Of a DNA stretch of 64,000 bases, positions 45,933 to 58,658 are shown one piece after another. Made by a program: the position numbers and the translations under genes. Source of the stretch: Climacium dendroides. Taxonomy: Eukaryota; Streptophyta; Bryopsida; Hypnales; Climaciaceae. The number at the start of each line of letters is the position of its first letter. Within the stretch, counting starts at the first letter, position 1. The notes beneath the pieces are model-generated. The model had not been told where the DNA came from, made no database searches, and was given only the letters and a program-made list of their open reading frames with translations. The DNA lies in assembly GCA_950106755.1 (NCBI GenBank), contig OX467088.1, forward strand, positions 30,714,401 to 30,778,400, given 5' to 3'.

Positions 45933-47222
45933 TGTCACGCCCCTATCTACTTGGGGTGCCCAATGTACCTAAGTGTGTAAGGGGGACCTTGGGAGTGACT
46001 TCCCAAGCCTTGCAATAGACTTGGTAGGGAGAATGAAGAGACTCCCGATCAAACAGGGCGCAATAGCGCCCTGGTTTGAAGTGAACATGAGAGTGTCACA
46101 CATGCTTGGAAAGCTCTTGACAATACGCTTCTAATGGCGCAAAGAACGCGCAATTTGGAGTTGTGAGCAAAAAGTTATGGCCGCTCAAAGTTGACTGGGT
46201 CCCGGTGGCGCCGGGACACTTGAGGGCTAGGTGTGTGGGGTTCTCAATGAATCCCACAACAAAGTCTGGCATGTGGCATATCATTGGAAAGCTATGAACA
46301 CAAGGAGCCTAGAATGACAAGCATTACGAGGTTCTAAGACATGAGTCAAAAGTTATGGCCAAAAGAAGAGCCGTGGTGATGGCGTGACGCCTCCCCCGGT
46401 GCATCCGAATCTTTAGAGGGCCATAACTTTGCGAGAACTTATCCAAATGGGACGAGTGAGCAGTCCATCGGCATCTACTCGTCACGTAGATGTCTAAAAT
46501 GGGCTCGCATGTTGGATTTGGAGCTCGGAGCACAAAGTTACGCCGGTGGGAAGTTCGGGAGTCCAAACGGTGACGTAACTTGGCAATTTGGGTTGGAAGT
46601 GGGTGGTCTTCCACAACCCAAGGTTATCCAAGGACTTCCTTCGACCTAGGACGGGGGGGTCTGCCGAATACCACAGAGAGTACTATAGGAGGGGTTGGTC
46701 TCCCTCCTCACTCCCTCTTGAAGCCTTGGTGAGTCCCGGTGACTCATGGTTGGTGGTGGTGACTTCACCACCACTTCAAGGCACCATGGGACACTTGTGT
46801 GTGTCCCGTGGCATCGGTTGGGTGGAGTCCCGCTCCTTGCTAGGCCTCCTTGGATGTGTCCCGAGTTGTGAGCGCCGGTTACCTCTAGTGGATGAGTAGC
46901 AAATGCAAAAAGGGCTAGCATGGAGTGGGGTGACACTCAAGGGTGGTTAGGACCATGGTGAGTAGTGCCACCATGGGTCCTTGCACATTAAGGTGGAAGT
47001 TCCGCCCCATGTTACTAAGTGACATGCCCGGTGTCACGATGGGTGTGTGTGCTAGTAGTTCCGGTGACTGGGACTTGGCAGATGAGTTGGGAATGGGGAC
47101 TAACACTGTGGGTGCTTGGCATGTGCAGTGTTAGGCAATTGGTGACCAAGTGACGCCGTAAGTGGACTGGGGTGAACCTAGTGAGCTGTTGGGAGCTGGT
47201 AGGTGTCATTTGGGTCGCGACA
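45933..47222 (+). repeat. gypsy 3' LTR
   Basis: 1290 bp, partner of 39155-40446; ends GGGTCGCGACA before the flank CCGTG. Confidence 0.93.
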
Positions 47223-48079
47223 CCGTGAGCGTGAAGTTTGTGAGCGGGGAGCACCAAAAGTATATTTTTGGAAATTTTTTTCATCCAATTTTTTTCATCC
47301 AAAAACTTACTATTTATAGTAAATTTTGTGACCTATGACCGTGGCTCCTATTACCGTGGTCTACATTTAATTTATAATTTTAGGCTTGGGTTTCTTATTT
47401 GCTAACTTCTCGGACTTGTAAAATTATGTATATATTTGAAACTCTTATTCATCCTACTACACAAAAGTAGGGGTATAACACTTTTTATAAAATAGACCAT
47501 CATGAGTTTCGGAGAATACTACAGTGTTGTTTGAAGGGGATAAATTGAGCACGGAGAACCAACAACGCTAGCGTGCGAGCTTGGAGCAGGGAGCTTGTGA
47601 GCGGAGAGTAAGGAGCCAAAAATTTCCCAATTTTTTTTCCATTTTTTTTTTCGGCCAAAAAAATTCAAAAAATTGATTTATTTTGGCTGTTTAGGGTGAA
47701 TTTGGGACCTATGTCTGTGTACCCCATGACCGTGGATGTATAGATGTTTATGCAAATTTTTAATCTGTTTTTGTAGAAAACTTGGCAATATTGTCTTGTG
47801 AACATTGCTGTGGGAATTCTTTACCGTTTTCAGCACTCATGATACTCAGCGTTGCCGTACGAGCAGGAATTTAAAACATTTTGTATTGCAAAGTTTAGGG
47901 CAATTAAAAATAACGGCAAAAACTTTAGAGGGTTTAGGGAAGGCATTGCCCAAAATTGATACGTCAGTGGAAATATAGATGGAACTTTTGATGGGAAAAT
48001 TTGGCATGAGAATTTTGTAACTGTAATATATAAAGAAGAATTCATTACAACTGAAGTGCATACAGAAACGTGTCTATGC
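47223..48079. repeat. 3' flank of the MULE-like element with GAGCTTGGAGC repeats
   Basis: Together with 39108-39154, this DNA carries the motif GCGAGCTTGGAGCGGGGAGC (39123; close copy at ~47576) and GTGAGCGGGGAGC or GTGAGCGGAGAG variants. The copies are ~400 bp apart once the gypsy insertion is ignored. The rest is A/T-rich with ATTTTTTTTCC runs. The repeats probably belong to the element's terminal region. Confidence 0.5.
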
Positions 48080-50635
48080 CTATTCTGGAAGTGTGATCAT
48101 GGCAGCCTGAAGTAGCAACAACTTCAATTCATTGAAGCTACAACTTGGTGCATGAATAAATTTGTCTTCATTGACATCCATCTTGCAAAAGTACCTGTAC
48201 AAATAGTACAAGTGTTTGCAATTCACGTACTGTTGCCGACCTCCAATTGCAGAAACTGCCATATTCACAAAGTCTGGGCATATGCATGTGGGAAATTGGC
48301 CCATCGTAACTCTGTATGTATTTCTGTTAGAGTTTGACCCTGTCTCTAACTCCACAATTACACCAAGGCCTGGAAAAGGGAGCAGTGTTACTCCCAAAAT
48401 TTGTCCTTTAACATTGCCTGCGCTTTTCCACTTGTTCCGTTGCTCGGGAGTAGGCGCATTTGCAATCCTTCGAATTGCTCTGTTGTTCCTCACTGTTGGA
48501 TACACATCTGAGTTTAGTGGTGGAGGGTTGTCATACAAAACCGGCTTGAATAGCTTAGACATGTAGAATAGCCGACGTGGCAATAGAATTGGTTGTTCTT
48601 GGAGGTGAAATCCGACATGTTGCAGCAACAAGGTCTCTTCGCGGGTTAAGTTTGTTCCAGAGAGAACAGGCCAAACCTATGGCACCTCTGGCCAATCTAA
48701 AACCCATTTGCGCTTTGTTCCCTTCACGCATCGCTCAATATCATCCCAACAGAACCAAAAATCAGCCACCACCTCTTGCTTACTACCATATTTTTCTTTC
48801 CTGCCGCGGTAAGTAAGAGCTGGAGTTCCCTTCTTTCCTTTTGCAATCTTGCTAATGCACTTGATGTTAGACCTGGACTATTGAGCTTGACATCTTGCGT
48901 TGGATTTGTGGCTAATTCTAGCAATGTGCCAGTTGGATGCATCGCAGTCGCTTTCAAATGCTACATTCACATGCCCAGAAGTCTTTACTTGAATTTGCTT
49001 ACCTTTGTCTGGAGAAGATTGAGAAGCATTCATGGTGGATCGTGTTTTGACACGGGGTTGGGAAAAATTGATCTTGTCTGGTTTGTGTGAGTCTCCTTCA
49101 TCACCGATGGGCACATCCAACTTTCTCTTAGTGCTTCCAAAGATTTCTTCTCCTTCCAAGTGTGGCACTCTAGTTCCCATATCCTCTGCCCTAGGCAATG
49201 TGTTTAGTGCCTGTGCAATTTTTTGGGGGTCTCCGCTTCTTCTTGCAGCTCTCAACCTCAACTCCCCTTTTGATGGTCCTGATCCCACTGCAGAACCTTT
49301 CAAGTATGCACGGTAGTTTGTCATTTGCATCCAAGCACGGATACTGTCGTCACATGTGGCATCGAACAAGCTGTTGCCTCGCTTCCCGGACATTTGTAGC
49401 CACTTGTTATGCACCGTTTCGGATAGATTGCATGATGGCAAATCCAACATCTCCTCCAAATTCAATTTCTGAATTTTGTAATCAAAGGGATAACAGAGTT
49501 AATAACAAATATTCACCACCGTTATAACTTGTAGCATCTTCATAAATAATTTTCATTGCTTTTATAGTTCTATACGACGAAAGACAAGTACTGACTTCTG
49601 ATAGTAGAAATCTACTGCTACCGCCGAACACAACACATCTAGCCTACTTAAAAACCCAAACCTAAAATAACTGAAAACAATTATGAAATGCAACTATCAA
49701 ATCAGATTTAGGGACACAAGTTTAAAGAATCAAGGAGGTCCCCTCCCCACCTCCAACACATGCCTCGGATCCGAGGCACGTATTGGAGGTGGGGAGGGAA
49801 CCCCTAAGTTTTGTTTCCTAAGAGAGAAAATTTCTCATATTTTATCAAAAAAATTTGAGAAAACTATAACTGTTGCCCCTATTAAAATTTAATTCAAACT
49901 CTTCCATTTAGAAAACAGGTAAGGCCTCATCCAATGGACTATTCATGTCTCAAATCGAAGGCATGTTTTCCTACTGTGTGAAGCGTCCCAACTTCTTGAT
50001 AAATAGAAATAAAATGTTCAACTTAATTAACAAAAAGAAGTTAAGAAAAAGTTCTTTAAGAAGTACAAAGAACATCATCATGCAAAGTGAGCCAGAGATT
50101 CCTAAGCACCTAAACACATTTGCGGACAAAATTGACTCACCAAGTCCATGAAGCTTCCCCATTGACGGTATCTGAAATGCTAGAAAGCAAGCCAATGGTC
50201 CAGGTGATGTAAGCCTTCTTCGTTGGCCGCACTAGATGACAACCACCAAGACCGTATTGCGAGATAACGGACCTCTGCTTGATCCATATTCTTTGAATCT
50301 TTGTATTGCTTGTACAGAGTTAAATGTTGTTGTTGAAATACTTCCTTAATGTACTTTTGTGAATGCTTGTGAAGAGAGGTACTCCAATGCAATAAGCATG
50401 TCCGCTCACGATTCTCCATTTCAACATTTGCAAAACCAGTGCCATACACTATCCGCACTACATTCCAATTGGCCATGGCACTATCTGCCATGAATCCCTT
50501 GAAGTTGGGGTTTGGTACTCCGTGGCATTGCATAACCGCGTTTAAGCTCCGCCAAAACTGTACCTGCACTTCGGTATCTTCGGATTGCATATCGCACAGT
50601 GCAATTGTCATCACCTTTCTGTAGTTGGTATCATA
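48080..50635 (-). pseudogene. MULE-like transposase with SWIM zinc finger (3' portion)
   Basis: Leftward. From the CACTA-B boundary the frame reads DTNYRKVMTIALCDMQSEDT, FKGFMADSAMANWNVVRIVYG, RERTCLLHWSTSLHKH and WWLSSSAANEEGLHHLDHWLAF, then TAG (50180-50182, where Trp is expected) and HFRYRQWGS up to donor TTG|GTGAGT (~50137). A second exon (49465 leftward) starts LNLEEMLDLPSCNL and contains TAG 48878-48880 before WFCWDDIERCVKGTKRKW. The last exon (48575-48080) has a SWIM finger: CICPDF ... YVNCKHLYYLY. MULE transposases are DDE enzymes, and SWIM fingers (CxCx(n)CxH) bind DNA. The 5' part continues at 63642. Confidence 0.75.
49734..49805. repeat. Perfect-centre hairpin, ~72 bp
   Basis: CTCCCCACCTCCAACACATG and CGTATTGGAGGTGGGGAG are inverted around TGCCTCGGATCCGAGGCA. 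It lies in the intron between the two MULE exons. It could be a small MITE or a structured RNA element. Confidence 0.85.
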
Positions 50636-51320
50636 CACTACAAGAACGTTGGAGTTTCTGTGACTGGCACATACGACTGCGTAGAAGTCGTATTCCAGTC
50701 GTGTGACTAATATACGACTGCGGGCCCTGCAGTCATATTAGTTGAGTCGTATAGCAGTCACGGGTGCTATTATATTAGCACCATCCAACAGAGGGCAGAC
50801 GAAGAAGGGATGACAAAAGGGATGAGACATCCACTGCCCGAAGCTGAGGTGGACAAGGGCGTGTGCCCGGCACACGCGGTTTGAACGTTGACATGGCAAG
50901 CGCTGATTCGTTGGAGTTACTTGGAGTGCCAGTCGCGGCGCAGTCACTTTCTAGTCATGGTACGGATTTCGACAGCCAATCGGAACTTGACACGTGGCAC
51001 ACTATAAAGTAGGCGTTTAGGGGTGTTTAACGGTGTCCTGGAAGTGTATTGTGAGTGCCGCTTCAGTCACTTCACAGTCGTGGGTAAGTCGCGAGGAAGT
51101 TGCACTGAAGTCGCGAGGCAGTTAGGGGTGGGCAACGGAGACTGGTGAAGTCACGGATCAGTCATTGAGTAGTGATTATGGTGTATTGTTAAAGTTGCTA
51201 TGCAGTTGCGTTAAATCATCTTATTGTGGAGGATACAGTAGTGACTGCAAATTGCTGGACTGTAGAGTACTAGCGTAGCCTGTGAATCCGTTCTCCATTC
51301 AAGCATACTAGTGGGCAATT
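50636..51320. repeat. CACTA-B left subterminal repeats
   Basis: Dense ACTGCG, AGTCGT, AGTCGC and AGTCAC motifs in both orientations, including CTGCGGGCCCTGCAGTCAT (~50708), AGTCGCGGCG (~50932) and AGTCGCGAGG (~51110). These are expected binding sites for the element's TNP1/TNP2 proteins. Confidence 0.8.
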
Positions 51321-51586
51321 TCTACATGCTAACACAAACAAAGTAATAACACGGATGACCTGAGTGCCACAGACATGACCAGAACCTCATACTCAAAATT
51401 ATTGCTAGAACTTTCATATTATAGTCATTAGATTTCAACAACAGAAATTTGTGATTTGGGAGAGTTGAGAAGGCAAATGTTTTGCTAAGGTACGGATAGA
51501 CCACCTCCATCCTCCAGGATATACTACAATGTACACAAAGTAAATGTGCCCGCCTCCCTTGCCGGAGAGAGTACAAAGAGGAGGCC

Positions 51587-54500
51587 TCACGCAACCAACT
51601 TCAAGCTCTTTTCCCCCCACATTGCGACTGAACCCTTGACGTCCTCAATCATATATTGATCTCCTTTTTCGTTGGGAAACATCAGAGACACACCCGCCTG
51701 CAAAACAAGGCGCACATCTACCCTCCACCACCCCCTTGGGATATCTTGACCGTGGAATTGGTGTTCACCTGGCACACCACTGATGGTCCCCAACGCCACT
51801 TTCTGCTTCACGGCCCTCGGATTCATGAGAAATACTTCGTCGCCGACCTTGAACTGCACAGGAAACTACATGATCGGTTCTTCAGAGTCCCAAGGCATGT
51901 CTACCAAAATCCAGCGTTTTCTCTCAAACGCGCCCCCTGTGAATGTGAGTGGCACGTCACTTGCCAAGAACTACACTATGACTTGCTTCTTCTACTCAAA
52001 ACTGCCGCACGACTGGCACGTGACTGAAATTTCGCTTAGACAATATAAAAACAAGAAAAGCGGATTACCAAGAGATTTTCCAAGTATTGGAGTTTACCCT
52101 AAGCGGGTTGGCATCCTTGTTTGCCGCAGACTTCGCCCTCGTGGATGGCTTCCTGACCTGCACACACACACGAAACCCATCAAAAATTCAGCAAAAGGGT
52201 AGGTCAGGTAGAGCACACCAGTGGACAGCGGGCATGTGCTATGCCCGCCTCCTCACCTACGACAACGTCTAGGAAGTCATAGCCAGAGCTAGTTCGTCGT
52301 TTGTCCAACATGTGGGCCACAAAGTCGGTGACAATTTCGGGATACTTTGTACGGAAGCTTGGGATGTTGGGGCTGGAAGAGAGGGCTTCCAACAAGGGCC
52401 ACAAGTAGCATTTCAAGTAGTCTTTGTCGTTCGCCAGCAAACGCAGCCACTTCACGTAGAAAGGAACAGTGATGAGAACATTTGCAGAAGGATTGCAAGC
52501 TACTCTAGAGACTTTGCTATCTACAATCACGGTATTCAAAGTAGAGAATTCCGGCCACCTGTCGTATACCTTTGACAAGTTCTTTCCCTCCAACACTGGG
52601 TTCCCGTCTTCTCCCTCTGGTCCGCCACAATGCTTACCAGCCCAAGAAAACAATGGGACTTCATACGGCCCTGTGAGACCGGCAAGCATAGTGGGGACTA
52701 CGTCACCCATGTAGGACTCACTGCTGCTACCCCAGAAGGCTACATTGAAATGGAGAAAACATCTAGAGAGAAAGGGTTTCAACCAAGGCCTCATGACCAC
52801 TCTCCTCACATGCGTCTTTGTGGTCCCACGGATTCTACTATTAGGATTTCGCCCTACAAGCAGACTGCAGTCCACCAAAGTGCCATGAACATTGAAGACC
52901 AATAATTTCTGCCGCTCACAGATCCGACTGCGCACGAGTTCACAAATTGACAAGGAAAGCATGGCCTCGTTCGACGTGCAATGAAGGACGTCGGAGGGGG
53001 TTGTTACCTTGCTTGGAGACTTTGCCGCCTTCCTCCCTTTCTTCTGCACGGGATTAGGCCGGACCAGCGGTACAGAGTCCTATGGGGAGGAGTCAGCGCC
53101 ATCCTCACGAACTTCGGAGGGTACATCCGGGGGACCCGGGGACAGCACTACAGCTTCCGCAGGCTGCTGTTTCGGAGGAGACTTTCCACCCTCCTCAACG
53201 CAAACCTCCTCCTGAGTAGGGGTTCTAGCCACGACAACAGTGGGCAGTCCAGCATGTGCGGCTCCAGCATTTGCGGCTCCAACATCTGCGGCAAGGGTGA
53301 CTAATTCATAAACCTTGTCATCCACACTGGCATCTTCGACAGGCTTCTCCAATTCCGTTGCAGCATCTTGGGCTACGGACAGTACTGCACAATCACATTT
53401 GTCAATAAGCCCTCCTCCACTGGCGGCTGTTACTGTATCAACAAGGGCTGTCTTCACGCGTGGGTGGCGGATTGGTGCAACACACGTGGGTGGCGGATCC
53501 TTGAGGGACATCTCAGATTCAGAAGAAAGTGTCACTTCTTCATGCCGGGCGGTCACAGTTTGTTCAATCACTGGTTTAGGTGGTTTACTTCGACCTGCTG
53601 AGGCACCGTCCTGCAGCACCAAGTTAGCTTCGGCGCCAGGCAAACCCATCAAAGCGGCAGGAAGCACCCCCTGAGCGTCGACTCCTTTCTGACCACGGGA
53701 TGATTGATGCTCTAGCGCGGAGTGAGTTATGGACGGGCTGCCATCGTCCTCCATGTCAGACTTCCGCATGAATTGTTCGAACATGGTCCTCATTTCTTCT
53801 GTGGTCGCCATGATTTGCCCGAATTTCCCGTCCACATCCTTCTTCAATTCGTCAATTTGCCGTTGCAGACTAGAATCCTGTGCAACCCCACCCTCGTTAT
53901 GAAAATAAACGCACCCTGACCTTATGGTCCCCAACTAACGAACTGCAAGTTCCCTCACTGTCGTGATAGAGTCACTAGTCAGCATGTGTTGAGTATTCCG
54001 CGAGTACACATAGACTTCTAAGCGACTGAAGCACTACTTCACGACGACTGCGATACGACTACGTCGCGACTTCGTTGCGACTGAGGTGTTACTTCCATGC
54101 ACCGTGACGCGAGTCCATGCCAATTCTAAGGTACTATTGGATTACTCCCTCATAGGGCAACACCTGAATGGTTAAGGTCCACAAAGCAATGCATGTGCCC
54201 GACTTACACGTTCCTCATACTGTGTGTCCACTTGTAGTTCACATTGGCTAAACGCAACTAACATGTCCCAAGCTAACCAAAGTAAATCAAGTGACTTAGA
54301 GCTGTAGAAGAAGTACATGGGACAGAGTCACACCTAACATAGGTACGGCCAGAACTCATACAAAAATCAGACATACCTCAGGCAAGGAATTGACTCACAT
54401 TCAAACTCAACCTCCCAGAACTGAAACTTACATTCCATCTCCCTAAACTGAGACTCATCAAACTTGGGGAGGACTGACACTTAATTGACACTCAGACATA

Positions 54501-56430
54501 ACTGAAAGAGAACTCATTGACACAACATATATTACATGTTCACATTCAAAAAAGAATGCGACAACGGGATTACTTCCAAATGACTGACAGACAACTCTAC
54601 AGCGACAGTGGATTAGTAGCCACCAATAATCCACTGAAATGGTTAATTCCCAATAGTAGTCACGACATTTCTTTCCTTAAAAAGTTTAGAATGGCTAAAC
54701 GCACCTACACAATCACTGGAAACCACAGTACAACACATAACTTCAGCAAACAAGGGGATAAGTCGGATTCACCTAACTAACAGTCGAAGGTAATGAGCAC
54801 TTCAGCATTAGTAATCCAAATACAGAACTCGCATAAGAACCATACAAACTTCCCATAGAAAGGGGCAATTTAACGGAATGAGTAACATACCACTTTCTGG
54901 GTTACAAGATCCACGTTGGTGCTCCGCACGACTTTTGCAATGTCGGTAATTGTTGGGCTGATGGACCGTCTTCTTCTCTGCACACAATCAGAAGAAAACC
55001 GCACATTGCTATTGAACATGAGGCAACGAAGACGTCCATTACTAGCAGCTACAAGTACATAAACTTCCAGAAAAGGGTAAGTATACATTCATTTCACAAT
55101 ATTCCTCACCAGTGAGGCTTCCACCCCCGCTTTGCCTGTCCTGCCTACCACACTAAGACCCTTGACGCCTTGACGTGCTACTACCATCTTCGCAGACTTC
55201 TCCTTCTGTGCAGGAGTGTTCCAATACACAATTAGGCGTTTCCATTGCTCGGGGTCAATGTGCACTAGGGTTTCAGCGTGCTCCGGGTCTGGACAGCCAC
55301 TTAATAGCCACTTGCTTTTCAAACGAGACCTCTCCGACTTCATAAACCTTGTGACAGTCGTCCTGAAGGCAGCCATGCTCAAAGGTGACCCAACATATTC
55401 AAATTCATTGTCCAAAAGGTCTCGCAGCTTCTGCAGGGTGTGAGGCTTGTGCTTTGACCAATCCAGGATGCTCATATCCAATACTTTTGGAACAAAATTC
55501 CGCACTGACAGGTCCCACGCATTCTTCCCGGAGCAGCCAGGATCCACTTCGCCCCCGTCAAGCACTTCCACAAAGTTTGGTTTAGGGGGACCCTCCGTGA
55601 TCTCTTCTCTCCCGAACTCATAAGCGGTTCGCTTCTTCCGCCGACTTGAGTGCTCAGATGTCCGGTCCATTGCCTCCCCTCGAACCTGCTGAGAGGATCG
55701 TCCATGGGTATTCCATGTAGGTTGTCGGGGGGGTGCCGGCTTTGGTAGCCACTGCCCAGGCTGCCATTGCCACCCTGAATCCTCATACTCGTCAACTACT
55801 GCGGGTGCGCGCGAAGTCGGCTTGCTTGCAGGCAGCTTCCTTGGTAACTTGAAGGTAGGGTTAGGTTTGTGGCGCTTTGCCCTCCTGTCTACTAGGGGCT
55901 CCGCTTCCTCCATCTCCTCGGAACTGGAGTCAAACAATGCATCCTCTGCAACGTCGCACAACACAGAATGAGCGATCTTGCAAGACTAGGAATGTCCTAA
56001 GTTGCAGAGGCACCCACGTGGGTTATAGTGGAGGCTCAGCTCTCCCACAATTGACCCCATGCATCCACAGCTGCGCAAAACAAATCAAACCCGGGCTTCC
56101 GGTTCATAACGTTAGATTGTGCAGAAAATTACGTATGACCCCCTCGAAAAATATAGGCGGTTGCTGTTCTGGGACTCCCCATTGCGGGAGTGGGCAATTC
56201 AGATTGCGCTTCTACCTCCACAACGCCACGCAGAAAAGTGGTCGGGATCAATCCCAAACCCTAATATCCTTCAAAGAAAGCGGGAGACAATTTTTACCTG
56301 TTGCAGCGTCTTCCAACTTTGAAAGTCGCTCTACATGTGTACAAGCTATAGCTAAATGCATCATACCTCTTGCGATGGCCTCTTCATTGGACCTAGTCGC
56401 CTCTGAGGATGAATTGCGGTCGCTACTCAT
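51587..56430 (-). pseudogene. CACTA-B TNP1-like gene with En/Spm, HAD/FCP1-like and DUF8039-like domains
   Basis: Exon 1 starts MSSDRNSSSEATRSNEEAI (56430) to donor ACAG|GTAAAA (~56298). Exon 2 (55945-~55110) holds an En/Spm plant-transposase-like domain (FEYVGSPLSMAAFRTTV, HIDPEQWKRLIVYW, EKSAKMVVARQG). Exon 3 (~54967-54890) is basic (RRRRSISPTITDIAKV). Exon 4 (from ~53890) has coiled coil SLQRQIDELKKDVDGKFGQ and an acidic linker. TAG 53080-53082, or an intron, precedes a HAD/FCP1-like domain (LLVFNVHGTLVD ~52905-52870, FNVAFWGSSSESY ~52735, NTVIVDSKVSRV ~52520). Small exons and a DUF8039-like end follow (GDEVFLMN, VALGTISG, IPRGWWRVDV; 51830-51700), with TAG at 51866. Both HAD nucleophile positions are changed (Asn, His). 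TNP1-type proteins bind subterminal repeats; the HAD role is unknown. Confidence 0.65.
53940..54890 (-). other. Large intron of the TNP1-like gene with AGTCGC motifs
   Basis: Non-coding. 53985-54110 is dense in GCGACT/AGTCGC (CGACGACTGCGATACGACTA). The remainder (54110-54880) has no recognisable feature. Confidence 0.6.
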
Positions 56431-58658
56431 TCTGGAGTCGTCGGGCGCCGCTCCACGACTACGCTTCCCCCTCCCGCTCCGTCCTCGGAGGCCCTGCTAC
56501 CTGCTACTCCTACGCACAACCTGTTGACCCTTCTCTCGGCGAATTGAACCCTCACGGTTGCGCTTCTTTCCTGAGTCCTGATCACTTTGCGGCGTAGGTG
56601 GCTTAGGGTTCAACAGGCTGTTCAATACAATGGCCAAATTCAAGAAGCAGGTGCACAAGCACAAAGGAAATCAAAACAAGCCACCTACAAGGAAAAGACA
56701 ACATCACTTGCAAAAAAGACGAAGCGCTAGGGTTACGCCTGCCTCCCCTATGCGACTGCGCACTTCCTTGGCCACGCTGCCACCAGTTCCACGTGGCCGA
56801 ATGGTGAGGAATGGGATTTAAGGCAATTCCTCAGTCAGTGCACTGTCACGTTACTTCCCCACGACTCCCTCGTCACTTACACGAAGTGACACAGAAGATA
56901 CACATCAGACGCTGAGACTTCAGCACAACTCTGAGACGACTGCACAGTGTCCAACGCATATAGGCGGCGCATTTTCCAAAGCTCATAAACCGCGAACCCT
57001 ACCACAGCGTCTCCTGCAGAGACACACGGTTTGCACCATGGCTGTGCACAGAAGTACACACGCAAGGCTAGAAAGACAACCATCCAAGTCTCAGCTTTCG
57101 GATGCGCCGCCAATTTCTGGAGTCCACGGTCGACGGCGAGGTGGAGCACGCGGCGTGGATGACACAGAATCGTCTCCAATTCATGGCGGCCACGAATGCA
57201 GGGACAACTGAAGGACAAACCAAGGTAAGGAAGAAACTCATGGCGCTAGTTGCGAGTTGAAAAGAGGCCCGAATTTTGCTTGATTTTCCGCCACACGCTT
57301 GTCGCGCGCCAACTCGTACTCTCCCTTCTCCACTGTTGGAGACTCCATGCCGTGCCACGCCCACAATTCTTGCCTACCGCACTGAGGGAGACAGTTTTCT
57401 TCCTGCTTGAGGCTGTGTAGGTAAAAAAATAAATTGTTCGGATCGAAGCAGCGAGGAGTGCAAGCGTACGAGCTACACGGAGGAAAAAGGTCGATGCCAA
57501 CGTCTGCAGTTTGGAAACAGAAGGCCTCGTCTTCCCTTGTGTTCAAACCGCCTCACTAAGTGTAATTCTTGAAGCCTGAAGCAGGTGTGCATTTTTATCA
57601 CAAGTAGGTACATCAGGTAGTGGGTTTGATGACGTGCCAAATTTGGCGGCGGGCATTCAATTGCGAAGTCCTGCAATAACTAATGACTTGTCCACGACTG
57701 AAGGAAGGATTTAGGGGCAGTATTTGCTGTTGATTTTGTTATGATCGTCACTTGAAAGGGTGACCCCTGACTCATGAAGTGTATAGATCCGTTCAGGGAG
57801 GAGCACCCTGTATACATGAATTCACTGGATGCGTGCTGACCCGGAGACTTAGTGAGAACACCTGTGTTGGATGTAGGACTGCGGACCCAACCCTCCTGAC
57901 AGCTAGCGATAGTCACTGATAAGTCGCCTACAACGCTACGATGACTTCTTTGCGACTCAAAGGTGACTTCTAAAACCCTGAACCCCAGAACAGGAACTGA
58001 AGTCCTCTTTAGTTGCTCCACGACATGTTGACGATGTTGTCACATTCGCTTCTTGAATCTTATGAGTGTCATGTGACAGGGGTGTCTAAGGACACAACGT
58101 ATGTACTAATGAACATGAATGGCATTCGTGGTTTTGGATTTGAAAGCAAATTACACTGAAAATGAACACAGAAATGATGAAAGAATACCATCCAAAGCTG
58201 AAGTCAGTTAGAGGCATATCTTTGAGCGCTCATGCGTTGACGGGGTACCTCCAATTGAGGTCGAAGTTAGGCAGCGCCTCCCAGAACTCAGTTACAGGCA
58301 TATCTGTGATCGGTTAGAATTTCACGGGGGTGGAGGAAACTGTCAGATCTAGCGGAATGTTTCCACGTTCGTGCCAAGAAGAGGATCTCTGTGTGGCTCA
58401 GCTTTTTCAAATCTCTTATTAAATAAAAAAGGGAGGGCTTTGGGTTCTTTGTTTTGTTTCATGTTCATTGTCTTCCTCCTCACATGTCGCACCTGAAGTG
58501 CATGTGCTATCCCATTAGTCACGGACATGTGCATGTATGTGAATTGTGGAAGTCAAATTCTTAGGGTGCAATGGAGAGAGGACCGCATGCCCAGTACCTC
58601 CCCTCCCCTTTGAATTTGGTTGACAACGCCAGGATGAGCGGGCAATCTGTCCCCAGTC
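56431..58658. promoter_or_regulatory. CACTA-B central divergent promoter region
   Basis: No convincing gene. It separates the 5' ends of two divergent genes, so it must hold both promoters. AGTCGC/GCGACT-type motifs cluster at 56740-56945 and 57680-57960. The leftward frames at 57200-57550 show no family. Confidence 0.55.

Larger units (their letters stand above)
39155..47222 (+). mobile_element. Ty3/gypsy chromovirus, 8068 bp
   Basis: LTRs at 39155-40446 (1292 bp) and 45933-47222 (1290 bp) both begin TGTCACGCC and end in GACA or AACA. They differ at roughly one to two dozen sites by eye. The flanks CCGCG (39150-39154) and CCGTG (47223-47227) fit a 5-bp target duplication with one C-to-T change. 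A primer site TGGTATCAGAGC follows the 5' LTR by 2 bp, and a purine tract GGTGGGGGTGAG precedes the 3' LTR. Pol order PR-RT-RH-IN with a C-terminal chromodomain identifies a chromovirus. Confidence 0.95.
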
